Assembly: GCF_023923225.1 (NCBI RefSeq)
Contig: NZ_CP099489.1
Coordinates: forward strand, 1,674,001-1,738,000
Source: Ornithinimicrobium faecis
GTDB taxonomy: Bacteria; Actinomycetota; Actinomycetes; Actinomycetales; Dermatophilaceae
DNA: 64,000 nucleotides
Reading direction: 5' to 3'
Part shown: piece after piece, positions 39,153 through 47,275 of the stretch
How the letters are laid out: every line of letters begins with the position of its first letter
Numbering within the stretch: the stretch's first letter is position 1
Made by a program: the position numbers and the translations under genes
The notes under the pieces: model-generated
Database searches by the model: none
Seen by the model: only the letters and a program-made list of their open reading frames with translations
What the model was told of the DNA's origin: nothing

Positions 39153-40123
39153 GCGACGTGCGGCCGCCATCGCCGATGCCGGGCCACGTCGCCGACGACC
39201 TGGCCGGGCTGCAGGCCGCACTCGATGAGCAGGTGGTCGCCAAGTCCGAGGGCAACCTGCTGATCGGGACGTGGAACATTCGGGTGCTCAGCAGCTATAC
39301 CGACAAGTGGACCTCTGAGGCCGGCGACAGCCCGAAGCGCGACTGGCACGCCCTGGCCGCGCTCGCCGAGGTGATCAGGCGGTTTGATGTCACGGCGATC
39401 CAGGAGGTGCGGCGCGACACCTCGGCGCTGTTTGCCGTGCTGGCACTGCTGGGGGAGGACTATCGCGTCATCGCCTCGGACGTGACCGAGGGCGATCAGG
39501 GCAACGACGAGCGGTTGGCCTATGTCTATGACAGCACCCGCGTGCAGCCCTCCGGCCTGGTGGGGGAGATCGTGCTCCCGCCGCAGGCCGATGGTGAGGT
39601 CAAGCAGTTCGCGCGCACGCCCTATGCGGCTGGCTTCGTGCGCGGCGGCGTCGAGTTCATCCTGACGACCGTGCACGTGCTGTGGGGCAAACGCCCCGAG
39701 GACCGGCTGCCCGAGCTGACCGCGTTTGCCGAGTGGATGCGCAGCTGGGCCGACCGACCCAAGGACTGGAACCGCAACCTGATGGTGCTCGGCGACTTCA
39801 ACATCGACCGGCACGAGGACCCGCTGTGGCAGGCGTTCTTCGCCACCGGGCTCTATCCGCCCGCCGTCCTGCACGACGTGCCGCGCACGATCTTCGACGA
39901 CGACCACGAGCACCACTTCTATGACCAGATCAGCTGGTTCTCACCGACGCTGGCCGACGGCCGGACCGTCTCCCGGCTCGAGGGTCTGGAGTTCACCCAG
40001 ACCGGCGGCAACGTCGACTTCGTCCCGCACGTGCTCACCGGCTCAGACCTGACGCGCTCGCAGATGTCCTGGCGGATCAGCGATCACTATCCGCTGTGGC
40101 TGGAGTTCGACGTCACGGGCTGA
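39149..40123 (+). CDS. Endonuclease/exonuclease/phosphatase-family hydrolase
   Basis: A 324-residue EEP-fold metal-dependent phosphoesterase. Motifs in order are GTWNIRVLS, TAIQEVRRDT (metal-binding Glu), LMVLGDFNIDR and SDHYPLWLEF (catalytic Asp-His). Substrates in this superfamily range from DNA to phospholipids and cannot be told here. The start overlaps the HIT gene stop, so the two phosphodiester-acting enzymes are coupled. The 3' end overlaps the convergent monooxygenase gene by 11 bp. Confidence 0.87.
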   Translation: MSDVRPPSPMPGHVADDLAGLQAALDEQVVAKSEGNLLIGTWNIRVLSSYTDKWTSEAGDSPKRDWHALAALAEVIRRFDVTAIQEVRRDTSALFAVLALLGEDYRVIASDVTEGDQGNDERLAYVYDSTRVQPSGLVGEIVLPPQADGEVKQFARTPYAAGFVRGGVEFILTTVHVLWGKRPEDRLPELTAFAEWMRSWADRPKDWNRNLMVLGDFNIDRHEDPLWQAFFATGLYPPAVLHDVPRTIFDDDHEHHFYDQISWFSPTLADGRTVSRLEGLEFTQTGGNVDFVPHVLTGSDLTRSQMSWRISDHYPLWLEFDVTG

Positions 40124-41261
40124 CTGGGGTCGCCGGCTGACTGGTGTCGTCGGTGGGGCTGGGTCGACTGACCGCGCGGAGCGCTGCGTTGCGCAGCCCC
40201 TGGCCGCGCCTCAAGGTGGACAGGCTCAGCACGACACGGGAGGCGACCTGGACCCGGCGGGCGGCAGACCGCCGACGTCGCTGATAGGAGTCCAGCGCCT
40301 CGTCCAGGCTCCCTCCCACCGGCACGGCGTTGAGCTCTCGCCCCAGGGCGGCCGCGTCCACCAACGACTCGCACGCGCCCCGCCCGAGATTGGGGCACAT
40401 CGCGTGAGCGGCGTCCCCGACCAGGACCGAGGGGACCTCCAGCCCACGCAGGCTCAGGTCACCGCGCCAGGAGCGCAGTCGTGGGACCACCCAGATCTCC
40501 TGCCGCAGCACTCCTGCCGGGTTAGTTGCGCTGATCACCGCCCCGGCTTCCGGGCCGAAACGTCTCGCGGCGGCCACCGCCACCGCATGCGCCTGCGCGT
40601 CGTCCCAGGTGGCGAAGGTCTCTGCCGACCTGCCAAGACCCTCGTGGGTGGGCCACGGCTCGGAGAGCCGGCCACAGACATACCAATTTGTCTGGCCGTC
40701 GGCGGTGGCGGACAGCCCGCAGATCCGCGACTCGTGCCACAGCTCGGTCATGCCTGCGACCGGCTCCGGCGAGATCCCGCGCAGGGCGAGATAGCCGACC
40801 CTGCGCGCCCCGGTCTCTGGCCAGACGGCACGCCGGACAACGCTGTGCACACCATCTGCGCCGACCAGCAGGTCTGCCCGGGTCTCGTGTGCGAGCGTCG
40901 CCGGGTCAGTGACCGTGCGCGTCAGCTGAGTGACCGAGCCCGGGACAGCGGACCGGAGTGCTGCCAGCAGGTCGGGGCGGCTGACCAGCACGCCCTCAGG
41001 GGCAGGGGTCCGCGCGATGAGGCGGCGGTCCACGTCCTGGACCGTCAGGTTGTCCACCGGCAGGCCGTGGTGCCGAACGGCGTCCGCCGCTCCGGCGGTC
41101 TCCAGCGCGCCCATCGCCGCTGGCCACATGCCCAGCGTGGTGCCCGCGGGCGGACGGTCCGGCCGGGCCTCGACGACGGTCACCTCGCAGCGCTGCGGGT
41201 CGAGTGTGGCGGCGAGAGCGAGACCGGCGATGCCGCCCCCGACGATGGTGACGCGATGCAT
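40113..41261 (-). CDS. FAD-dependent monooxygenase (PHBH/UbiH family)
   Basis: A 382-residue flavoprotein. The FAD Rossmann motif is VTIVGGGIAGLALAATLDPQ, followed by VTVVEARPDRPPAGTTLGMW. The DG motif is ADLLVGADGVHSVVRRAVWP and the GD motif VLVGDAAHAMCPNLGRGACE. Such enzymes hydroxylate aromatic or related substrates. The ATG 41261 start is divergent from a TetR gene. A palindrome (41273-41286) overlaps its probable -10 (TAGTAT), so repression by that TetR is likely. A 17-bp imperfect direct repeat (GGCTGACTGGGGTCGCC and a near copy) forms its last codons. Confidence 0.9.
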   Translation of the reverse strand: MHRVTIVGGGIAGLALAATLDPQRCEVTVVEARPDRPPAGTTLGMWPAAMGALETAGAADAVRHHGLPVDNLTVQDVDRRLIARTPAPEGVLVSRPDLLAALRSAVPGSVTQLTRTVTDPATLAHETRADLLVGADGVHSVVRRAVWPETGARRVGYLALRGISPEPVAGMTELWHESRICGLSATADGQTNWYVCGRLSEPWPTHEGLGRSAETFATWDDAQAHAVAVAAARRFGPEAGAVISATNPAGVLRQEIWVVPRLRSWRGDLSLRGLEVPSVLVGDAAHAMCPNLGRGACESLVDAAALGRELNAVPVGGSLDEALDSYQRRRRSAARRVQVASRVVLSLSTLRRGQGLRNAALRAVSRPSPTDDTSQPATPVSP

Positions 41262-41272
41262 GACACCACGAT

Positions 41273-41286
41273 ACTACGGATGTAGT
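41273..41286. promoter_or_regulatory. Palindromic TetR operator candidate
   Basis: ACTAC-GGAT-GTAGT sits between the divergent monooxygenase and TetR genes and covers the monooxygenase -10 box (TAGTAT on the minus strand). A further half-site GTGTAGT follows at 41301. Confidence 0.6.
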
Positions 41287-41315
41287 CTTCACAACAACAG
41301 GTGTAGTGATCCAGC

Positions 41316-41321
41316 TATCCT
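41316..41321 (+). promoter_or_regulatory. Leaderless -10 box (TATCCT) for the tetR gene
   Basis: TATCCT plus 6 nt precedes ATG 41328. Confidence 0.6.
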
Positions 41322-41327
41322 GGTGAC

Positions 41328-41876
41328 ATGACCAACGAGGCTCCCGCACCAGACCGTCGGACTGTGCTGGCCGACGCCAGCATCGACATCGTCGCCGAGC
41401 ACGGGCTGCGCGGGCTCACGCACCGAGCCGTGGACGGCGCCGCCGGAGTGCCGGTGGGCTCGGCCTCGAACCTCTTCAGGTCCCGAGCCGCCCTCATCGA
41501 GGCGCTCGCCGAGCGGATCGAGGCACGCGAGCTGACCGTGGCCGCGAGTGCCCTCACTCCGACCGAGGACCTGGGGGAGCTGTTGGCGAGGGTGGCTCGT
41601 TTCGCGGTCGACCTCGTCGTCCACCACGAGGATCTGGTCCGGGTGCGGTTCACCCTGTTCGTCGCCTGGCCGGAGCGCTTCGTCCCCGGGCACCGCCGGT
41701 TCCGAGCTGCTGCCCAGCAGGGCCTCGCGGCAGCCGGAGTGGTCGACAGCGAGCGGGCGGCGGAGCGGGTCGTCGACCACCTTGACGGCGTCATGCTGCA
41801 TGCCGTCACGGTGCGCGGCGGCCAGGCCCCGGGGGTCGATGAACTCACCGACGCCCTGCGACGACTGGTCGGCTAG
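41328..41876 (+). CDS. TetR-family transcriptional regulator
   Basis: A 182-residue regulator. The N-terminal HTH is in GLRGLTHRAVDGAAGVPVGS, with ASNLFRSRAALIEALAERIE as the post-HTH helix. The C-terminal domain is helical (AELTVAASALTPTEDLGELL type). It probably represses the divergent monooxygenase gene through the intergenic palindrome and may also control itself. The ligand is unknown. Confidence 0.88.
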   Translation: MTNEAPAPDRRTVLADASIDIVAEHGLRGLTHRAVDGAAGVPVGSASNLFRSRAALIEALAERIEARELTVAASALTPTEDLGELLARVARFAVDLVVHHEDLVRVRFTLFVAWPERFVPGHRRFRAAAQQGLAAAGVVDSERAAERVVDHLDGVMLHAVTVRGGQAPGVDELTDALRRLVG

Positions 41877-41972
41877 CAGCAGTCCCCCAGGTCGACGTCG
41901 CCGCGGACACGCTGACCGGGTCAGGCCTGGCGCGCTCGCTGCGGCCGAGGCAGGGTGCAGACGGAGGGCGGG

Positions 41973-41978
41973 TATCTT
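41973..41978 (+). promoter_or_regulatory. Leaderless -10 box (TATCTT)
   Basis: TATCTT plus 6 nt precedes GTG 41985, and this decides the start of the lipoate-ligase-like gene. Confidence 0.55.
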
Positions 41979-41984
41979 GCTCGG

Positions 41985-42749
41985 GTGGAGCTGATCCGGG
42001 GACGAGTGGCCGAGGCCGATCCGGCCCTGGAGATGTCGACCTCGCATGCGCTGCTCCGACGCACCAGCCGTGGCGGTCCTCAACACGACGCGCTGCGGAT
42101 CTTCCGCCCCACACCGATGGTCGCCTTCGGGCGCAGCGATGCCAACCGCCCAGGGTTTCCCTCGGCGGCCGCTGCCTGCCATGACGCGGGATTCACCCCC
42201 GTGATCCGCTCAGCGGGCGGTCGTGCCGTGGCGTGCAGTTCGGCCACGCTCATCCTGGACCACGTGCAGCACGACCCCGGAGCCCAGGCCGGCATGACAG
42301 CGCGCTTCGAGGACTTCGGCGCCCTGCTCGCGGGCGTGCTGCGCGACCTCGGCATCGAGTCCCAGGTGGGCGAGGTGCCGGGGGAGTTCTGTCCCGGTGC
42401 ACACTCGGTCAGCGCCCGTGGCGAGGTGAAACTGGTCGGCACCGCCCAGCGCATCGTGCGCGATGCGTGGCTGTTCAGCTCGGTGGTGATCTTTGACGAC
42501 GCACTCCTGCTCGCACCGCTGCTGACCACCGTCTATGACGCGCTCGGCATCAGGTTCGACCCAGCATCGGTCGGCTCGGTGGCCAGCGAGGCGCCGAGCG
42601 TCTCGATCGACCTACTGGAAGCGGCACTGACCGCCGCCTATGACGAGCGGTTCGGCCTCGTCGAGGCAGACTGGGAGTCTGCGGTCCTGGACGAGGCCAA
42701 GGCCACCGTCGCCGACCACCTTGCAGAGCCGCAGGCCACTGAGCGTTAG
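41985..42749 (+). CDS. Lipoate-protein ligase A/biotin-ligase-fold protein
   Basis: A protein of about 254 residues of the LplA/BPL catalytic fold. Visible family elements are PTPMVAFGRSDANRPGF, IRSAGGRAVACSSATLILDH (the RR-x-GGG-x-V lipoate-binding loop, here RSAGGRAV) and GEFCPGAHSVSARGEVKLVG, followed by TAQRI. It probably attaches or transfers lipoate or octanoate, but some members are non-catalytic. I place the start at GTG 41985. The 3' end overlaps the convergent NylC-like gene by 4 bp. Confidence 0.8.
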   Translation: MELIRGRVAEADPALEMSTSHALLRRTSRGGPQHDALRIFRPTPMVAFGRSDANRPGFPSAAAACHDAGFTPVIRSAGGRAVACSSATLILDHVQHDPGAQAGMTARFEDFGALLAGVLRDLGIESQVGEVPGEFCPGAHSVSARGEVKLVGTAQRIVRDAWLFSSVVIFDDALLLAPLLTTVYDALGIRFDPASVGSVASEAPSVSIDLLEAALTAAYDERFGLVEADWESAVLDEAKATVADHLAEPQATER

Positions 42750-44194
42750 GACACCGCCAACGCCTCGGGGCGCCGCCGCCGGAGGGCGACGAAGCCAGCC
42801 AGCACCAGGAAGGCGCCGGCCGCGGTGGCAGAGCCGATCGCCAGCGTCGTCGGTGTCGGGGAGCCAGCAGAGTTGCCACCATCACCACCGGTGAACGGCG
42901 CTGCAGCAGCACCGTCGACCTGGTCCTCAACAGCACTGTCTGCAGCATGTGGCTTGGAGCCGGGGCCTGGCACCGGCGTCTGCTTGAGCGCGCGGTTGGC
43001 TCGTTGGAACTCCGGGCGGGTCACATCGGGTGCTTCACCGGCGGTGCGCCATTCCTCCAGTTGGGGCATGTCCGCACATGCCGACGGATAGATGTCGCAA
43101 TAGCTGAGGCGGCCGTCGTGGCTCTCCGCAGAGAGGGTTGCCTTGGCGATGGCCCGGGACAGGGTGGTCGAGCCGGCGTTGAAGATGCCGTTCAACTGGC
43201 CGGAGTCGGCCGGGTCGTTGATCTGCAGGGCCTCACCGTCGCCGGTGGACACAGCGAACACGGTGTCGCCGTCAGACAGGGTGTGGATCGGGGAGATGGC
43301 CCGAGCCATGCCGTCGTGGGCGTTGCCGGACATCCGTTGAGCAGCCGCCTTCTCCAACGGGGCGTTGGTCGCGACAACAGCGATCGTGGTGTTGAGCGAT
43401 TCCTCGGTCGTGCTCTGCGCGGCGTCGGATTCCTCGCTGGCGCACTCCTGCGCCGAAGGCACCTGATAGCCATCGAACTCGCCGCCGATGCCGAAGTGCA
43501 CACCGTAAAGCGAGCAGTCAAGCGGGTCCACGGGCGAGCCCGCTGGGTTGACGATGACCATGGCTCCCACCCAGATCCCGTCTCCCAGATAGGTGCTCGC
43601 AGTGCCGACGCCGCTGCGCAGGCCACCGCCACGGGCACCGGTGCCGCCACCGACGCTGCCCTGCCGCACCGGCCCGTCTGCTGTGGCCTCGGCGGCCAGA
43701 TAGCCCCATTCCGCGGAAGTCCGCGCCTTCGGGTCGCCACCACGGTTGAGGTCATAGATGTCGGCCGCAGGGACGATCGGTGCGACGCCGGCCGGGCCCA
43801 GCGGCACGCCCTCGCCCCTGTCCTCGAGCCAGCGGATGATGCCGTTGGTCGCAGACAGCCCATACATGCTTGAGCCGCCCAGTTGGATCGCGTTCACCCC
43901 GGGGTTGGAGTTGAGCGGGCTCAGCAGGTCCGTCTCCTTGGTGGCCGGGGCGCCGCCGCGCTGGTCGACGCTGGCGACGGACATCTCCGGTGTGTAGATC
44001 ACGGAGGTGCCGGTCAGGAAGGGGGCCGTGTCCGACTGGACCTGACCGACCTGGATGCCCGGCACGTCGGTGATCGCGTTGTGCTCACCGGGCTGGCCGA
44101 CGCCCTCCTCGGCAGAGGCGGCGGGAGCCAGCGCCACAACGCACAGGGACGAGGCGAGCGCTGCGGTCAGCAGCGCAGGCAGAATGGGTTTCAT
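42746..44194 (-). CDS. Exported, membrane-anchored P1-family (NylC/DmpA-like) N-terminal-nucleophile hydrolase
   Basis: A 482-residue protein starting at ATG 44194 (GGAGA six nt upstream). The signal peptide is residues 1-28 (MKPILPALLTAALASSLCVV ending in APAASA). The mature part is a P1/S58-family hydrolase: NAITDVPGIQVGQVQSDTAP, SSMYGLSATNGIIRWLEDRG, VGGGTGARGGGLRSGVGTAS. An Asn268-Thr269 pair in SLNTTIAVVATNAPL is the NylC-type autocleavage site that frees Thr as nucleophile. RMSGNAHDGMARAISPIHTL and DGDTVFAVSTGD follow. The C-terminus has a hydrophobic segment and RRRRP, so the protein is held at the membrane. Such enzymes cut N-terminal amino-acid or unusual amide bonds; a surface location is notable. 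Confidence 0.86.
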   Translation of the reverse strand: MKPILPALLTAALASSLCVVALAPAASAEEGVGQPGEHNAITDVPGIQVGQVQSDTAPFLTGTSVIYTPEMSVASVDQRGGAPATKETDLLSPLNSNPGVNAIQLGGSSMYGLSATNGIIRWLEDRGEGVPLGPAGVAPIVPAADIYDLNRGGDPKARTSAEWGYLAAEATADGPVRQGSVGGGTGARGGGLRSGVGTASTYLGDGIWVGAMVIVNPAGSPVDPLDCSLYGVHFGIGGEFDGYQVPSAQECASEESDAAQSTTEESLNTTIAVVATNAPLEKAAAQRMSGNAHDGMARAISPIHTLSDGDTVFAVSTGDGEALQINDPADSGQLNGIFNAGSTTLSRAIAKATLSAESHDGRLSYCDIYPSACADMPQLEEWRTAGEAPDVTRPEFQRANRALKQTPVPGPGSKPHAADSAVEDQVDGAAAAPFTGGDGGNSAGSPTPTTLAIGSATAAGAFLVLAGFVALRRRRPEALAVS

Positions 44195-44291
44195 GGTCAT
44201 TCTCCGATCCATAGGGCCGCCGCGGATCGGGGGAGCCGCGTGCCGGCCAGACTGAGAGAAGCCGGAGGCACCGGCCCCGTATGCCGTGAAC

Positions 44292-44471
44292 CTACTGCTC
44301 AGCGGTGGGGGCGGGATAGGAGTTTGACAGAGTCCATAGCCAGTCTTGGGCCGCTGCATGGCCACAGCCACAGGAGCGGTCTCGACAGACGCAAGCGTCC
44401 ACCGCGTTGATCAACCTCTCGACGTCGGCAAGGCCGAGAGGAACCTTAACGGCCGTGATGTGGGCACTCAC
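44292..44471 (-). CDS. Small Cys-rich hypothetical protein (59 aa)
   Basis: A GTG-initiated 59-residue frame. The centre holds a dense cysteine motif (CVCRDRSCGCGH) after LADVERLINAVDA, then AAAQDWLWTLSNSY. The CxC-x4-CxCxH pattern could bind a metal. It lies in the 370-bp gap between the NylC-like gene and the Phd antitoxin gene, divergent to the latter. No ribosome-binding site or family is recognised; it may be a fragment, since the frame stays open upstream. Confidence 0.35.
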   Translation of the reverse strand: MSAHITAVKVPLGLADVERLINAVDACVCRDRSCGCGHAAAQDWLWTLSNSYPAPTAEQ

Positions 44472-44571
44472 TTTGCCGCCGGCAAGACCGGCTCCGGGTT
44501 GGCGCCAGGAGATGAATCTGGCAGAATGGCGATATTCAAAGCGAGCAAAAGCGCCACAAATAGGAGTCGAG

Positions 44572-44823
44572 ATGGACATTGGGGTTCGTGAGTTGCGCGA
44601 TGGGCTGAGCAGGCATCTGGCCAGGGTTGGCGAGGGCCACACCATCACGGTCACTGACCATGGCAAGCCCGTGGCCCGGATCGTGCCGATTGGGGAGCTA
44701 ACGTCACTGGAGCGTCTCATCGCCGAAGGTCGCATCACGCCTGGTCAACGCCGCAAGTCGAGGCCGAAACCAGTCAAGACGTCTGGGGCGGTGAGCGATC
44801 TGGTGAGAGAGCAGCGGCGATGA
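44572..44823 (+). CDS. Phd/YefM-family antitoxin
   Basis: An 83-residue antitoxin. The N-terminal half is a Phd/YefM DNA-binding fold (MDIGVRELRDGLSRHLARVG, then GHTITVTDHGKPVARIVPIG). The tail (PGQRRKSRPKPVKTSGAVSD) would bind and neutralise the toxin. AGGAG at 44562-44566 fixes the start at ATG 44572. It overlaps the toxin gene by 4 bp (ATGA). Autoregulation at its own promoter is the family rule. Confidence 0.9.
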   Translation: MDIGVRELRDGLSRHLARVGEGHTITVTDHGKPVARIVPIGELTSLERLIAEGRITPGQRRKSRPKPVKTSGAVSDLVREQRR

Positions 44824-45335
44824 TCCTCTATCTCGACACCTCAGCCTTCGTGCCGTTGCTCATTGACGAGCAGACGTCCCAGACGTGCGGTGCCCTGTGG
44901 GATGCCGCGGACCGGCTGGTCACCACACGGCTCACAAATGTCGAGGCAGCAGCTGCACTGGCCATGGCTGAGCGTCTTGGCCGGATCAGTAGCGAGGAGC
45001 ACGACGCTGCACGGAAGCAGATGGCCTCGCTATGGTCAGAGCTTGACATCATGGAACTCGACGAGCAGCTCATGGCCGATGCCGCCCGGGCTGCGAGGAC
45101 CCACGGTTTGCGGGGCTACGACTCGGTTCACTTCGCGGCCGCGGGCGCCGTCGATGACGAGTCCCTGGTCGCAGCAGCCGGCGATCAACGCCTCCTTGAG
45201 GCTTGGCGCACCGACGGCATCGCTGTGGTGGACACGAGCACTCCCTCACCTGCGGATACTTCGCAAGAGGTCCCGACTGACTCGGTTCAAGTCCGGGCTG
45301 CAGGACAACAACGTCCGGACCCTTCGAGCGGCTGA
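44820..45335 (+). CDS. vapC: VapC-family PIN-domain ribonuclease toxin
   Basis: A 171-residue toxin. The PIN domain covers residues 1-140 with the acidic metal-binding residues in MILYLDTSAFVPLL (Asp6), TNVEAAAALAMAERLG (Glu) and HGLRGYDSVHFAAAGAVDDE (Asp). VapC toxins cleave tRNA or rRNA when the antitoxin is degraded. A C-terminal tail of about 30 residues (SPADTSQEVPTDS...) is not part of the PIN fold and may be an extension by readthrough into non-coding sequence. It is translationally coupled with the Phd antitoxin. Confidence 0.9.
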   Translation: MILYLDTSAFVPLLIDEQTSQTCGALWDAADRLVTTRLTNVEAAAALAMAERLGRISSEEHDAARKQMASLWSELDIMELDEQLMADAARAARTHGLRGYDSVHFAAAGAVDDESLVAAAGDQRLLEAWRTDGIAVVDTSTPSPADTSQEVPTDSVQVRAAGQQRPDPSSG

Positions 45336-45508
45336 GGTGTATGGCCAGGACTGGCGGCAAGGCGCGAGCCGACCTCTGCAGTGCCGACTCGCGGTGGAAT
45401 GACGCAGGTGCGCGGTGATTTGCCAGGGGCGCCCGGGCCCAGAACGATGCCCGGCCCGTAGTGTGTCGGCAGTCATCAACAAGCGACCGACAGTGGAGGA
45501 ACAACCCT

Positions 45509-46459
45509 ATGTGCCGAGTCCTCGCCTTTATCGGGCCAGAGACCCCGCTGGAGAACCTGCTCCTCAAGCCCACGAACAGCCTGGTCAACCAAGCCCTCGA
45601 CCCGGAACTTCACCCCGAGCTCCAGCTGGCCGGGTGGGGGTTCGGCGCCTGGAGCGAGCACCTCCTGCACCCGGAGGGCCCCTTCATCTACCGCCGGCCC
45701 ACCGCTGCCTTCTATGACGACAACCTCACACGCACCGTCCCGAGCCTGCGTGCCAGCACGATGCTCGCCCACGTGCGGGCCGCTGCCTATGACTCGAAGG
45801 TCGTGATGACCGATGAGAACTGCCACCCCTTCTCGTTCACCGAGACCCCGTGGATCGTCGCCCAGAACGGCTACCTCCCGAACTGGCAGCTGCTGCAGCG
45901 GGAACTCCTGCAGCACTGCAAGGACGTCTACCTGAAGCAGATGAAGGGCTCGACGGACACGGAGTTCCTCTACGTGCTGCTGCTCTCGCTGCTCGAGGGC
46001 GACAGCGACGAGGACGTGCAGCGCGCGGTCGAGAAGATGGTCGGGCTGGTCGCCGGAGCCATGGACAAACTCGACCTCCCAGGGCTGTCCAAGATGAAGA
46101 TGGCTCTGGTGTCCAGGAACCGCATCATCGGGGTCAACACCGGTCTTGGCCACCACGGCGAGACGAATCCGAGCGGTGACTGGAAGGAGCTGCGCGAGTC
46201 CGGCCCGGGCACAGACGACTTCTCACTCTCGATGCTCCTGGAGCCGATGCACCTGCTGATGGGGCGCAACTTCGACAAGGACGAGACGACCTACGCCTTC
46301 GAGTCGTGCGATGAGAGTGAAGCAACGGGCGCGATCTTCGCCTCGGAGGCCCTGACCGACGACACCGACGGCTGGTCGCAGATCGAGTTCGGCGAGATCG
46401 TCTTCCTCACCAACGAGGACGGCAAGGTGTCCAAGACCGTCAAGACGCTGTCGGTCTAG
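45509..46459 (+). CDS. Class II glutamine amidotransferase
   Basis: A 316-residue protein whose processed N-terminus would expose Cys2 (MCRVLAFIGPETPLENLLLK), the Ntn nucleophile that hydrolyses glutamine. TMLAHVRAAAYDSKVVMTDE and NCHPFSFTETPWIVAQNGYL are the GATase-2 substrate-binding blocks. It has no synthase domain, as in the YafJ/EgtC group, but no ergothioneine genes lie nearby. Start ATG 45509 follows GGAGG about 9 nt upstream; an in-frame ATG at 45461 would bury the catalytic Cys and is rejected. It is the last housekeeping-type gene before the nuclease-rich region. Confidence 0.9.
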   Translation: MCRVLAFIGPETPLENLLLKPTNSLVNQALDPELHPELQLAGWGFGAWSEHLLHPEGPFIYRRPTAAFYDDNLTRTVPSLRASTMLAHVRAAAYDSKVVMTDENCHPFSFTETPWIVAQNGYLPNWQLLQRELLQHCKDVYLKQMKGSTDTEFLYVLLLSLLEGDSDEDVQRAVEKMVGLVAGAMDKLDLPGLSKMKMALVSRNRIIGVNTGLGHHGETNPSGDWKELRESGPGTDDFSLSMLLEPMHLLMGRNFDKDETTYAFESCDESEATGAIFASEALTDDTDGWSQIEFGEIVFLTNEDGKVSKTVKTLSV

Positions 46460-46504
46460 GCGCCAGAATTCCTCGATGATCTCGGGCCTACGACGTCCGC
46501 GCAC

Positions 46505-46510
46505 TAGCCT
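46505..46510 (+). promoter_or_regulatory. Leaderless -10 box (TAGCCT)
   Basis: TAGCCT plus 6 nt precedes ATG 46517. Confidence 0.6.
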
Positions 46511-46516
46511 GGCTGG

Positions 46517-47275
46517 ATGCAGACGCTCGGAATCGACCTTGCTGCTAGCCCGAAGAAGACTGGCGTGGCGTGGTTGGAGTGGTCTGGAGGGAAGGCGCGC
46601 GTTTCAAAGCTCGTAGTCGGAGCCGCCGATGACGAGTTGGTCGAAGCAATGGCTACCGCTCACAAGACGGGAATCGACTGCCCGCTTGGTTGGCCCCGCG
46701 AGTTTGTTGATTTCATCGTGGAGCACCAGGACGACCACGTGGATGTCGACCCGGGGCTTGCCGCCGACTGGCGGAGGAGGCTGTCTTACCGCACGACTGA
46801 CCTGTATGTGAAGAGAGCGGTGCCAGGTATTCAGGGGCTCAGTGTCTCTGCAGACCGCATAGGCGTGACCACCATGCGCTGTGCAGCCCTGCTCTCGCAA
46901 TTGGCGGCGAGGGGCCTCGCCGTGGAACGAACAGGTAGTGGACCCATCACGGAGGTGTACCCAGCGGCGTCGCTGGTCCGGTGGGGGTTTGACCACAAGC
47001 GCTACAAGGGCACGAAGGCCCAGCCTCGTCGCAACCAGCTCGTGGATGAATTGCAGTCTGCGGCTTCATGGCTCGAACTCGGTGAATACGAGGAGGACTG
47101 CCGTGCATCGGACGATGCCCTGGATGCAGTCCTTGCCTCCATGACTGCACGGGCGGCGGCACTTGGGCTCGTGGAACCTGTCCCGGCCGGGAGCCAGGTG
47201 GCCGCCGCAACGGAGGGGTGGATCGCGCTTCCGCGGTCAGGTGTCAAGATCTCCGAACTCGCGGCGTCTGGCTGA
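46517..47275 (+). CDS. DUF429-family (RNase H-fold) predicted nuclease
   Basis: A 252-residue protein. The opening MQTLGIDLAASPKKTGVAWL is the RNase H-like first strand with its catalytic Asp. TGIDCPLGWPREFVDFIVEH and YRTTDLYVKR follow, then ITEVYPAASLVRWGF, and DCRASDDALDAVLASMTARA provides late acidic residues. This order matches DUF429, a family of predicted RNase H-like nucleases of unknown target. Its 3' end overlaps the convergent PD-(D/E)XK-like gene by 32 bp. Transcription from a leaderless promoter is likely. Confidence 0.85.
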   Translation: MQTLGIDLAASPKKTGVAWLEWSGGKARVSKLVVGAADDELVEAMATAHKTGIDCPLGWPREFVDFIVEHQDDHVDVDPGLAADWRRRLSYRTTDLYVKRAVPGIQGLSVSADRIGVTTMRCAALLSQLAARGLAVERTGSGPITEVYPAASLVRWGFDHKRYKGTKAQPRRNQLVDELQSAASWLELGEYEEDCRASDDALDAVLASMTARAAALGLVEPVPAGSQVAAATEGWIALPRSGVKISELAASG

